A DNA stretch of 64,000 nt, taken from Bacillus sp. FJAT-27225 (GTDB lineage Bacteria > Bacillota > Bacilli > Bacillales > Cytobacillaceae). The stretch's first letter is position 1. Each line of letters begins with the position of its first letter. Location: positions 751,971-815,970 of the forward strand of contig NZ_MAYU01000001.1 of the NCBI RefSeq assembly GCF_001685025.1, in the 5' to 3' direction. Below the pieces are notes generated by a model. That model searched no databases. It was not told where the DNA came from and saw only the letters and a list, made by a program, of their open reading frames with translations. Made by a program: the position numbers and the translations under genes. Below are positions 57,147-64,000 of the stretch, in pieces.

Positions 57147-58133
57147 TTACTCTACAAATCTCCTGAGGCCAAGCTTGACTTTGACCAAGTGCTGCTTATA
57201 GGCATCAAGCTTCGCATTATACTCGTTCTCGGAGAGCTCTCCATTGCCATGATTTTCTTCGAGTTCAATAATCTTATCCATAATTGTCTTTTGCTTGGCC
57301 ATAAGCAGCTTAAATGCTTTTTCATCTGTATCATTTTCCAGCTTTTCTGCAGCAGCTTTCGTTTTTACCCTAAAATAGGAGTAATAGCTGATTCCCGCAA
57401 TCAAAATAGCAGCCAGCACAATCATTAGGATATGTGGGTTAAAGCTTTTCAAAGGTGATTGGTACCACATCCGAAGATGGCCAGGGTTATGGAATGCAGG
57501 TGATTGCTTTGAAACAACCGATTCTGTGTTATTTCCTCCTGTTTGACTGGTTTCGTTTTGGCTCGGCTGTAGATCTTTGTTATAAATCATGGTCAGCTTT
57601 TGGTTTGCCTGAATTCCTTCGACACTGTACCCTACATATTTTTGGTCCTCAAAATTAAAGACTCCTTGATTTGTCGCTTTCGTTCCCTGAAATTCGATGC
57701 TCCCCATTCCCTCAGGCACGAGCACCTGTATCAACTGGGTCGAATAGTCAAATGTCAGATTGATTTCCTTGCCTGCTGGCATTCTATAGCTGTATGGAAG
57801 TACAATTGTTTGGCTTGCCGGGATAGGATCAGTTGTAATGAAGCCAGTCTCAGTCTGTTTTGATGTTATTTTCGCATCCATAAAATTCAGATTGGTTGCT
57901 CCCTCTGGCAAGGTGACATTTAAGACAGCCTCACTCTTACCGTCGCCTTTGTATTCCTCCGAATCGGTATTTGTATAATTCACCATGTACATCATGTTTG
58001 TTGAACCGTCTTCAGAAGGGCTGACAACAAGGTAAAGCATATCGATGGTGATTTTCGATTCGGCTGCATAGGCCCCGGTTGCCGGGGCCAGTAGCATTAG
58101 GCCGAGAAGGAAAATCGTGATTTTTTTAATCAC
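57147..58133 (-). CDS. Unrecognised membrane protein of the ccm operon (beta domain plus CcmI-like tail)
   Basis: I do not recognise this 328-residue protein. It has a signal peptide (cut near AYAA, residue 24), an extracytoplasmic beta-rich region of about 170 residues (PEGATNLNFMDAKITSKQ, IVLPYSYRMPAGKEINLTFD), a Ser/Asn/Gln linker, one membrane helix (about 234-254) and a cytoplasmic helical tail. The tail (about 279-320) holds a hairpin with GELSENEY, resembling the N-terminal cytoplasmic part of CcmI. Its start overlaps the stop of the CcmI-like gene by four bases, and ccmA follows. Probably an accessory of heme attachment; inference from context. Confidence 0.7.
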   Translation of the reverse strand: MIKKITIFLLGLMLLAPATGAYAAESKITIDMLYLVVSPSEDGSTNMMYMVNYTNTDSEEYKGDGKSEAVLNVTLPEGATNLNFMDAKITSKQTETGFITTDPIPASQTIVLPYSYRMPAGKEINLTFDYSTQLIQVLVPEGMGSIEFQGTKATNQGVFNFEDQKYVGYSVEGIQANQKLTMIYNKDLQPSQNETSQTGGNNTESVVSKQSPAFHNPGHLRMWYQSPLKSFNPHILMIVLAAILIAGISYYSYFRVKTKAAAEKLENDTDEKAFKLLMAKQKTIMDKIIELEENHGNGELSENEYNAKLDAYKQHLVKVKLGLRRFVE

Positions 58134-58510
58134 TTTCCTTCCCCCTTTTTCTGTTGCTTGTTCAGGGATGCTTCAATTTCGCGTTCGACCTCTGCCAAGA
58201 GATCCAAATCGATATTTTTTTCTACCGAAGTTTCTTCATCCTTCATAATTTTTGCCACTTGGATCTCATACTGCCTTTTTAGCTGGCGGTAATCACTTTC
58301 AGATAATTTATTCATTTTGAATTCAAATTCAATTTCATTCAATGTTGTAAACAATGCTTCCTTTGTGGCTGTATCCGTTTGGCTTTTTCTTGTATGGTCA
58401 AGGAAGGTCTCTTCTTTGAACAACGGCATTAGCACAAGATAAAGGCAGCCGAGTACAAACAAAGCAGTAAAGAGTATAGATAGTAATGAAATTCCTTCCA
58501 TTCTGTTCAC
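58130..58510 (-). CDS. CcmI-like protein (short, no TPR domain)
   Basis: This 126-residue protein has one membrane helix (about residues 8-31) and a charged helical part with EALFTTLNEIEFEFKMNKLS and ESDYRQLKRQYEIQV (residues 51-85). This is the hairpin seen in the N-terminal half of proteobacterial CcmI. The C-terminal TPR domain of CcmI, which binds apocytochrome c, is missing. It lies between ccmH and the beta-domain gene, the place CcmI takes in System I operons. The assignment rests on the hairpin pattern and position. Confidence 0.65.
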   Translation of the reverse strand: MNRMEGISLLSILFTALFVLGCLYLVLMPLFKEETFLDHTRKSQTDTATKEALFTTLNEIEFEFKMNKLSESDYRQLKRQYEIQVAKIMKDEETSVEKNIDLDLLAEVEREIEASLNKQQKKGEGK

Positions 58511-58513
58511 ATC

Positions 58514-59023
58514 CTAAAGATACTTTTTTCGTTCCTCATCAATGATTGAAGAAAGGATTTCACCCTCTACTTCGTCATTCCCAACAAATTCTTCTTCAAT
58601 GGAAGTTTGAGGACTTTTTCTCCTAACCCATTTTCTAATGATGAAGAATACCGCTGTTCCTGCTCCGCCTAATACTACAAATGGAAGGACCCAGGCTGTT
58701 AGGCTAAAGCCCTCTTTCTCCGGAGATGTCAGGATTTCTTCCCCGTAAATGCCGATATAATACTTACGGATTTCATCCTTATCCATACCCTTGTTCATCA
58801 TTTCGACGAGGTCTGCCTTGAACTCCACTGTGAGATTGCACGTATTTGGATCGCATTCATAATGATCCTGGCCACATCCGCATGTACAGGCAAACTGCGA
58901 TGCCACTGCTTTAAATTCAGGTGACTTATAATCAAATTCCTTATCCTTTGCTTCCGCGGGAGCAATGGCAGCCTGGAATAAGACCAAAGCAATCAGAAGC
59001 CCGGCGTAAAGCTTTTTAAGCAT
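58514..59023 (-). CDS. ccmH: CcmH-like thiol protein with CTCGCG motif
   Basis: Member of the CcmH/CycL family, which handles the thiols of apocytochrome c on the outer face of the membrane. The 169-residue protein has a signal peptide (about residues 1-25), the cysteine cluster FACTCGCGQDHYECDPNTC (Cys46, 48, 50, 57, 62), a three-helix bundle and one C-terminal membrane helix (about 115-137). Classical CcmH has a single LRCxxC pair. Here there are five cysteines with a CXCXC core, a variant I associate with Gram-positive and deep-branching System I operons. Confidence 0.82.
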   Translation of the reverse strand: MLKKLYAGLLIALVLFQAAIAPAEAKDKEFDYKSPEFKAVASQFACTCGCGQDHYECDPNTCNLTVEFKADLVEMMNKGMDKDEIRKYYIGIYGEEILTSPEKEGFSLTAWVLPFVVLGGAGTAVFFIIRKWVRRKSPQTSIEEEFVGNDEVEGEILSSIIDEERKKYL

Positions 59024-59024
59024 T

Positions 59025-61007
59025 CTACACTACCTCCCTGGTTGCTCCGGTATACCTAGGGGTTACATGTTGATATTTTCCATTCCATACTGCAAATAAG
59101 GAACCTATTACGATTAGGAAAGATCCAAACCACATCGCTGACATCATTGGGATTACCTTAACAATGAAAGTGGCCTTTCCGTCATTTTCCCAAGCACTGA
59201 GGATAATATATAAATCTTCCGCAGCGTTTGAGATCAATGCCACTTCGGATGATGGCTGGTCCCAGTTGCCGTAAAATACTTTTTCAACCTCATAATTGCC
59301 AAGTCTTTCACCGTTTTTGAAAACAGTCAGATCTGCATAAACGATGTCGTTGATGCCCTCGGACCTTTGATCGAGCTTGTCGTAATTTATCCTGTAATCA
59401 TCAATCTCGATTGATTCCCCTATTGCAACAGTTTTCATCGTTTCATGGTCATAGTTTTGTGAACCGATAATCCCAATAGCTATGAAGGCAATTCCAAGAT
59501 GAACGATGTAGCCTCCATAACGGCGCCGGTTCTTTGTCATCAGCCTATAAAGTGCCACAGGTATACTTTCACGAGTCATTTTCCTTCTGGCCTTGACGCC
59601 TCTGTGGAACTCCAGGTAGTGGGTGCATAGTAGAAGGACGATAACACCATAGCCGATAACAGCCCACGCCTTGGAGATTCCGAGAATCACCATCAGGGCC
59701 ATCGCAGCGATTGCAAGAATGGCTGGAATCATGAAGTTCTTTTTCAAATTTTTAAGCGATGACCTTTGCCAAGCGAGCAATGGGCAAACGGCCATTATAA
59801 ACATCATTCCAAGAAGGATTGGCGCCTGAGTTGCATTAAAGAATGGAATCCCGACTGTAACCTTCGTGCCGCGGACTGCCTCTGACACGAGTGGGAAGAT
59901 TGTTCCCCAAAATACCGCAAAGGCCGAACCTACTAGCAGCAAATTATTGATTAGAAAGCTGCTTTCTTTTGAGATATAGGAATTGAATTCCCCTGCACTG
60001 CGTTTAATCAGGTTGTAGCGGCTCATCAGAACATACATTGCACCGATCACAGCTACACCCATGAAGATTAAGAAGTACAAGCCGAGATTGGAATTCGCAA
60101 AAGCGTGGACAGATGTGAGAACCCCGCTTCGTACAAGGAATGTACCAAATAGAGTCAGAGCATACGAGATGATGATTAAGCTAATATTCCAGACTTTCAG
60201 CATATTCTTGCGTTCCTGTATCATAACGGAGTGGAGGAATGCTGTAGCTGTCAGCCATGGCATGAAGGATGCATTTTCAACCGGATCCCATGCCCAGTAT
60301 CCGCCCCAGCCTAGTTCTACGTAGGCCCACTGGCCGCCAAAAATATTGCCCAGGCTCAGAAACAGCCAAGCGATAATCGTCCACCTTCGCGTCATCTTAA
60401 TCCAGAAGTCATCCATGTTCTTCAGGATTAAGGCCGCCATTGCAAAAGCGAATGGAACGGCAAGCCCTACGTAACCAAGGTATAAGGTTACTGGGTGAAT
60501 AATCATGCCTGGGTTTTGAAGCATCGGGTTAAGGCCTTTTCCTTCGATAGGAACTTCAGGCAAAATGTCAAACGGATTTGCTACAAAAGCCAGTACCAGA
60601 AAGAAAAAAACCGCATTGGCCATCAGGATCGACATGATGTAGGGAACCATTGGGTTTCCTTTCATCTTCCTTGAAAAAACGATCATCACGATATAGAGAG
60701 TCAAGAAGAACGTCCAGAGAAGCAGTGAACCTGCATTCCCTGCCCAAAGTGCAGTCAGCTTATAAATGACTGGCAGCTCGCTGCTTGTATAGTCATTGAC
60801 ATATTCAAATTGGAACTGCGACGTCCCGAGCAGGTAAAATAACGAAAGCATTGCTAGCGTTGCACTAATGAACAAACCGAATGCTGCACCTTTGCCGCTA
60901 TTGATAAGCTTTTGATTCTTTGTTGCAATCCCGTAGGTGGTCCCCAGCAATGAATAAATCGCCAGCGCCAGGCCTACAAAGATTGTCGCATTTGAGAATA
61001 AATACAT
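59025..61007 (-). CDS. ccmF: Cytochrome c heme lyase CcmF
   Basis: Main subunit of the System I cytochrome c synthase. The 660-residue protein has about 14-15 membrane helices, the tryptophan-rich heme motif WGGYWAWDPVENASF (residues 234-248), and external histidines in MIIHPVTLYLG (His171) and LRSGVL-type neighbourhoods, plus a large extracytoplasmic loop near the C-terminus. Length and motif are those of CcmF rather than of the shorter System II ResC/CcsA. One base separates it from ccmH. Confidence 0.94.
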   Translation of the reverse strand: MYLFSNATIFVGLALAIYSLLGTTYGIATKNQKLINSGKGAAFGLFISATLAMLSLFYLLGTSQFQFEYVNDYTSSELPVIYKLTALWAGNAGSLLLWTFFLTLYIVMIVFSRKMKGNPMVPYIMSILMANAVFFFLVLAFVANPFDILPEVPIEGKGLNPMLQNPGMIIHPVTLYLGYVGLAVPFAFAMAALILKNMDDFWIKMTRRWTIIAWLFLSLGNIFGGQWAYVELGWGGYWAWDPVENASFMPWLTATAFLHSVMIQERKNMLKVWNISLIIISYALTLFGTFLVRSGVLTSVHAFANSNLGLYFLIFMGVAVIGAMYVLMSRYNLIKRSAGEFNSYISKESSFLINNLLLVGSAFAVFWGTIFPLVSEAVRGTKVTVGIPFFNATQAPILLGMMFIMAVCPLLAWQRSSLKNLKKNFMIPAILAIAAMALMVILGISKAWAVIGYGVIVLLLCTHYLEFHRGVKARRKMTRESIPVALYRLMTKNRRRYGGYIVHLGIAFIAIGIIGSQNYDHETMKTVAIGESIEIDDYRINYDKLDQRSEGINDIVYADLTVFKNGERLGNYEVEKVFYGNWDQPSSEVALISNAAEDLYIILSAWENDGKATFIVKVIPMMSAMWFGSFLIVIGSLFAVWNGKYQHVTPRYTGATREVV

Positions 61008-61032
61008 GTCGTCACCTTCTTTAGTTTGGCTT

Positions 61033-61497
61033 CTATTCTTCGGTGGAAGGCTTTTTGTTCAGCTTCTCTTTATGTGCTTCCGGGTCATAATTTTCCATGT
61101 CCTCGCCTTCATATTTGGAAGGGCAGCGCGTTTTAACTGTTTCGGCTTGAAATGTATCCCTTTTAGTAGGCGCCCCCTGAAGGATGACAATAACTCCTTC
61201 CGAGAAATTATCCGGCTTTACACCGTTATGGACAACGTGCATAATATTTCCTTCGTTGTCTTTAACATCGAATTTCAACTCGATTTTATCTGCATTCCAA
61301 TTAATAGAATCTTCAATCAGCAGGCCTTCAACTGTCACAAAATCGTCCTTATGTTTTTCCTGGTTTGCCAGCAAGTCTTTCATTTTTAATTCAATGCCAC
61401 TCGAACCTGGTGTGGCTGCCATGAGCAAAAAGACAATCGCGCCAGCAATGATGAATCCGCCCAGCATAACAATCGTGTTCTTTTTCATTCGTTCCAT
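61033..61497 (-). CDS. ccmE: Heme chaperone CcmE, CXXXY variant
   Basis: Holds heme covalently and delivers it to CcmF. The 154-residue protein has one N-terminal membrane helix (about residues 8-27) and an OB-like beta domain (VTVEGLLIEDSINWN, IMHVVHNGVKPDNFSEGV). The heme-binding site normally reads HXXXY. Here it is TRCPSKYEGED, so Cys125 stands in place of histidine and Tyr129 is kept, the CXXXY form known from archaea and some bacteria. It is followed by an acidic tail. Twenty-five bases follow ccmF upstream. Confidence 0.9.
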   Translation of the reverse strand: MERMKKNTIVMLGGFIIAGAIVFLLMAATPGSSGIELKMKDLLANQEKHKDDFVTVEGLLIEDSINWNADKIELKFDVKDNEGNIMHVVHNGVKPDNFSEGVIVILQGAPTKRDTFQAETVKTRCPSKYEGEDMENYDPEAHKEKLNKKPSTEE

Positions 61498-61501
61498 CCC
61501 C

Positions 61502-62563
61502 CTAAATCAATTTTTTGACTTGCTCATCATAAGCCTCTTGATCAATTTTCCCACTCAGCAGTTTTTTGCGAAGCTCTTTGATTTCATCAACATTCAAGTC
61601 ATTCTTCTTTTTCTGCGTTTCAGCAGGCTTTTTATCTTTTGTCTTTTTCTTTGGCGCTGGATGGTTCCGGTTTTCGGCTCTATTCTTTAACCCAAAGAAT
61701 ACGAACATGCCCGCAATGATGATGGAAGCCCCAATGATGGTTCCGCCTGCGGCACCGATAATCGGACGGTCTCCATTCCCGTTCCCGCCGCCATTATTAG
61801 CCGCGGCACCAACTACCTGGTCAGTAGCCGTTTGTCCGCTATGGTTCTCATCATTTGGTGCTTTGGCAGTATCAATCATTGATAGGGTTGAAGCATTTCC
61901 TTCTTTCTTATAGAAAATGCCATATTTTATAGCATCACCTTGTTTTACGCCTTTTTGCTGATAGAAAGCGATTTGTTCTCCATATTCGCTCTTTTGGGTA
62001 CTGGCTGGTTTTGGATCCATAACAATGTCAGTTGACTTCAGCGGTGCGTAAACAATAACATCAAGCGTTTCAATTGCAGATGGAGCCTTGTACTCATACT
62101 TAAAGCTCTTTTCCGAACCTTTCACAGATAGTGGGTTTGAGTAATACTCAACTACGAAACTATAGGTTCCGTCTTTTTTAATTGGTTTCTGCGGCCGGAA
62201 GACGACAACGCCTCTCTCTTTATCCACTTCGAATGGGCGCTGGACTTCGGGTTTTTCAGGGCTGGGAAACTCAGCCACCAGGTAAATTTGAAAGCCTTTT
62301 TCATTAACGGGCACTGGAATTTCTACTTTCCCAGTAAAGTCCCCGCCAGTTTTATTTGTAATGGTGCCGTATTGGCCAACTAACAATGATGGTTCCTCTT
62401 TTGGCCAGTTTTCAGGATAATCGAACTCAGGCATGACCTGGATTTGCATCTCCTCATAAGGAAATTTCTCTGTCGTGAAATTCCCTTCCGCATTGGCAGC
62501 TGTACCATTCGCAGATAATGCAAAGGAAGCCGCAAGCACTACTGACAAGAATTTTTTTATCAT
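61502..62563 (-). CDS. Unrecognised membrane protein heading the ccm operon (beta domains plus CcmI-like tail)
   Basis: I do not recognise this 353-residue protein. It has a signal peptide (cut near ANAEG, residue 26), an extracytoplasmic region with two beta-rich parts (TGKVEIPVPVNEKGFQ; TYSFVVEYYSNPLSVKG), a Gly/Asn linker, one membrane helix (about 275-292), a Lys-rich cytoplasmic segment and a C-terminal hairpin (EIKELRKKLLSGKIDQEAYD). Layout matches the 328-residue protein at 57.1 kb. It is first in the operon, with AAGGAGG six bases before ATG 62563 (ATG 62566 is also possible). Role in cytochrome c maturation is inferred. Confidence 0.7.
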   Translation of the reverse strand: MIKKFLSVVLAASFALSANGTAANAEGNFTTEKFPYEEMQIQVMPEFDYPENWPKEEPSLLVGQYGTITNKTGGDFTGKVEIPVPVNEKGFQIYLVAEFPSPEKPEVQRPFEVDKERGVVVFRPQKPIKKDGTYSFVVEYYSNPLSVKGSEKSFKYEYKAPSAIETLDVIVYAPLKSTDIVMDPKPASTQKSEYGEQIAFYQQKGVKQGDAIKYGIFYKKEGNASTLSMIDTAKAPNDENHSGQTATDQVVGAAANNGGGNGNGDRPIIGAAGGTIIGASIIIAGMFVFFGLKNRAENRNHPAPKKKTKDKKPAETQKKKNDLNVDEIKELRKKLLSGKIDQEAYDEQVKKLI

Positions 62564-62593
62564 CATAATCCTCCTTGGATAGTGGAAAAACAA

Positions 62594-63020
62594 TTAACTA
62601 GTCAGTACCACTTTCCACTATAGTCCTCTTTGAAATAAATATAATCGACAGTACTATCCTTTGGATTAATCACTCTTGAACATTTTGTTAAAGGAAGAAA
62701 AACGTTGGGGTTTTGACATGAAAAGAACATAAATTGTTCACAATCTCCTTCTTGCATTCCTAGGAAATGAGTTTATGCATGTACAGGAAAATAGCGGAAA
62801 AATATTCATCTTTTATCCCTCTTGTGAAGTTTTTAACAATCTATCATGTTAGAAATCTGCCAATCAGTCTATTTCTAAATACTAGTTAACTTTATGTATT
62901 ATGGAAAAATAACTAATCCTAATTTCCTATGTTAACTATAATGCCAATCCTTTTTTACCAGTTCATGCAGATATGAACGTTTTGTTAAACTTACCCAACC
63001 GCCAATACTTAGGATTTTTT
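62594..63020. other. Upstream region of the ccm operon
   Basis: About 430 AT-rich bases without a gene. It must contain the ccm operon promoter on the minus strand. I see TATATT at about 62637-62642 as a possible -10, but no -35 at a good distance and no clear FNR or other operator. Confidence 0.35.
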
Positions 63021-63022
63021 GG

Positions 63023-63062
63023 ATAAAAAATAACCCTGGCACCGCATTGGCGATCCAGGGTT
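63023..63062 (-). terminator. Terminator after the diheme cytochrome
   Basis: AACCCTGG (63032-63039) pairs with CCAGGGTT (63054-63061), and the minus strand continues with ATTTTTTATCC. It separates the cytochrome gene from the ccm operon. Confidence 0.75.
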
Positions 63063-63070
63063 TCTTGTAT

Positions 63071-63739
63071 TTATTCTGTTTTCTCCAAGGACCGGATATA
63101 GGCAACTACATCCGAAATTTGCTGTTCACTTAATTGCCGGACACCTTCCAGCCCTTTTAAAGAAGGAGCCATGCGGGTACCCTCCCGGCCATATGCGATT
63201 CCGATCCACAGCTGTCTGTAGGATGTATACTTCAAGTGTTCAGGATTGGCGAGCACTGGCACTGTACCTATTTTCTTCTTGCCCGCTCCCGCTTCACCGT
63301 GGCATGTCAAACACGAACGATTATATATTTCTTCTCCGGCAACTGGATTTCCCTCAATTTTCTTTGGGACATCATCGAAATCCATTTCTTTCTTTTGCCA
63401 GCTTCTCATAAAATCAACAACGTTCTGGAGTTGTTCCTCGGACATCCTTTCACCATATGCGGGCATGGCTGCGTCAGGACGGCCATACTTAACATAGTTG
63501 TACAGATCCTTATCCGAAGCATAGCTTAGGAAAACATCGCTATTAAGAGCAGTCCCGATTTTTGCTCCTTCACCTTTCCCAGTGTCTCCATGGCAAAGCG
63601 CACATTCAGCCCGATAAATTTTCTCGCCAGCCTGAACGGATTCATAATTTTTCCCTTTAAATCCATTTGTCGATACAAATGCTGAAATCCCAATTATGAC
63701 AACAAGTATATAACTGCTGATTAATAATTTTTTCTTCAT
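63071..63739 (-). CDS. Membrane-anchored diheme cytochrome c
   Basis: Electron carrier on the outer face of the membrane. The 222-residue protein has an uncleaved N-terminal anchor (about residues 5-22) and two class I cytochrome c domains, each with a heme-binding CXXCH: ECALCHGDTGKGEG (Cys46, Cys49, His50) and SCLTCHGEAGAGKK. Axial methionines are likely in PDAAMPAYGERM and EGTRMAPSLKG. ATG 63739 with AAGGTG six bases upstream gives a normal anchor; the frame is open to 63835. It is a direct client for the ccm genes beside it. Confidence 0.92.
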   Translation of the reverse strand: MKKKLLISSYILVVIIGISAFVSTNGFKGKNYESVQAGEKIYRAECALCHGDTGKGEGAKIGTALNSDVFLSYASDKDLYNYVKYGRPDAAMPAYGERMSEEQLQNVVDFMRSWQKKEMDFDDVPKKIEGNPVAGEEIYNRSCLTCHGEAGAGKKKIGTVPVLANPEHLKYTSYRQLWIGIAYGREGTRMAPSLKGLEGVRQLSEQQISDVVAYIRSLEKTE

Positions 63740-63883
63740 AATCTGCACCTTTTCCTCGGCTTTAACCTGCCAAAATCCTTTTATTTTTGAATTACAGCTG
63801 GCACTGTCAGGTCTTTCTTCATTGTAACAATTCAATTCATATTCCCATGCTGTATTTTCAACTATTCAGTGAAGGTTTTCGGA

Positions 63884-64000
63884 TTAAATGTGCTGCAGCC
63901 AGCCCTCATTCTTCGCATAATTTGCAGCTGTAAGGCGGTTGTTCATTTGCAGCTTTTCCATAATATTTCTAATATGGTTTTTAACCGTGTTTTCTGAAAT
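63884..64000 (-). CDS. C-terminal end of a LuxR/FixJ-type DNA-binding regulator (partial)
   Basis: Only the last 38 codons are in the window. ISENTVKNHIRNIMEKLQM and NNRLTAANYAKNEGWLQ form the recognition helix and final helix of a LuxR-type helix-turn-helix, the usual end of a NarL-type response regulator. The gene continues past base 64,000. As it lies directly before the diheme cytochrome it may be linked to respiratory control; this is a guess. Confidence 0.82.
   Translation of the reverse strand: MSENTVKNHIRNIMEKLQMNNRLTAANYAKNEGWLQHI

Noticed and set aside
54975-61007. System II (ResB/ResC) reading of the cytochrome c genes
   Set aside because: CcmA, CcmB, CcmE and a 660-residue CcmF are clearly present and no ResB-like gene is seen; only the thioredoxin is ResA-like.

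Overview
The window reads as chromosome of an endospore-forming member of the Bacillaceae. It carries spo0A, spoIVB and the complete eight-gene spoIIIA operon, and the run spo0A-spoIVB-recN-argR-tlyA-dxs-ispA-xseB-xseA-folD-nusB-yqhY-accC-accB-spoIIIAH..AA has the same order as in Bacillus subtilis. Nearly all genes lie on the minus strand. I see no rRNA, tRNA, prophage or CRISPR array.

Layout. (1) 1-1,800: an inverted-repeat-flanked acetyltransferase cassette and two small membrane proteins. (2) 1,800-14,900: housekeeping and catabolic genes: rnz, zwf, dinB, an M20 peptidase, a propionyl-CoA carboxylase beta subunit, methylmalonyl-CoA epimerase, the 31-residue prli42, an L,D-transpeptidase, a YqjA-type exporter, an arginine-type ABC transporter and bacilliredoxin brxA. 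(3) 15,100-30,900: meaB-mutB-mutA and the sigma-54-type operon ptb-bcd-buk-lpdV-bkdAA-bkdAB-bkdB with its activator BkdR. Branched-chain amino acids would be taken to acyl-CoAs, with ATP recovered through Ptb/Buk, and propionyl-CoA would pass through the carboxylase, epimerase and mutase to succinyl-CoA. (4) 31,000-52,800: the sporulation, isoprenoid, DNA repair and fatty-acid block, with a sigma-H/0A-box promoter in front of spo0A and a sigma-E promoter in front of spoIIIAA. spoIIIAD seems to start at AUU. (5) 52,900-64,000: a SIMPL-domain protein, a palindromic repeat, and an 8.4-kb operon for cytochrome c maturation System I (CcmE, F, H, I-like, A, B, C, D and a CcmG/ResA thioredoxin), followed by a membrane-anchored diheme cytochrome c and the end of a LuxR-type regulator.

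The ccm operon is the most remarkable part. Bacilli normally mature cytochrome c with System II (ResB/ResC). This one has a System I with a CXXXY-type CcmE, a CcmH-like protein with a CTCGCG cysteine cluster, and two unrecognised signal-peptide/beta-domain/single-membrane-helix proteins. The cytoplasmic tails of those two, like the small CcmI-like protein, all end in the same short helical-hairpin motif. I infer that these three proteins do the job of the proteobacterial CcmI in a cell without an outer membrane.

Several intergenic stretches hold structured repeats: 52-bp tandem repeats at about 11.25 kb and 36.95 kb that share a CGTC..GACG dyad, a 21-bp repeat at 20.25 kb, diverged 110-bp repeats at 11.6-11.9 kb, and a 134-bp palindrome at 53.9 kb. 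Gene starts were moved from the longest open frame wherever a ribosome binding site or family alignment supported it (zwf, recN, spo0A, argR, nusB, yqhY, mmdA, mutA, glpQ, spoIIIAA, spoIIIAD and the diheme cytochrome).
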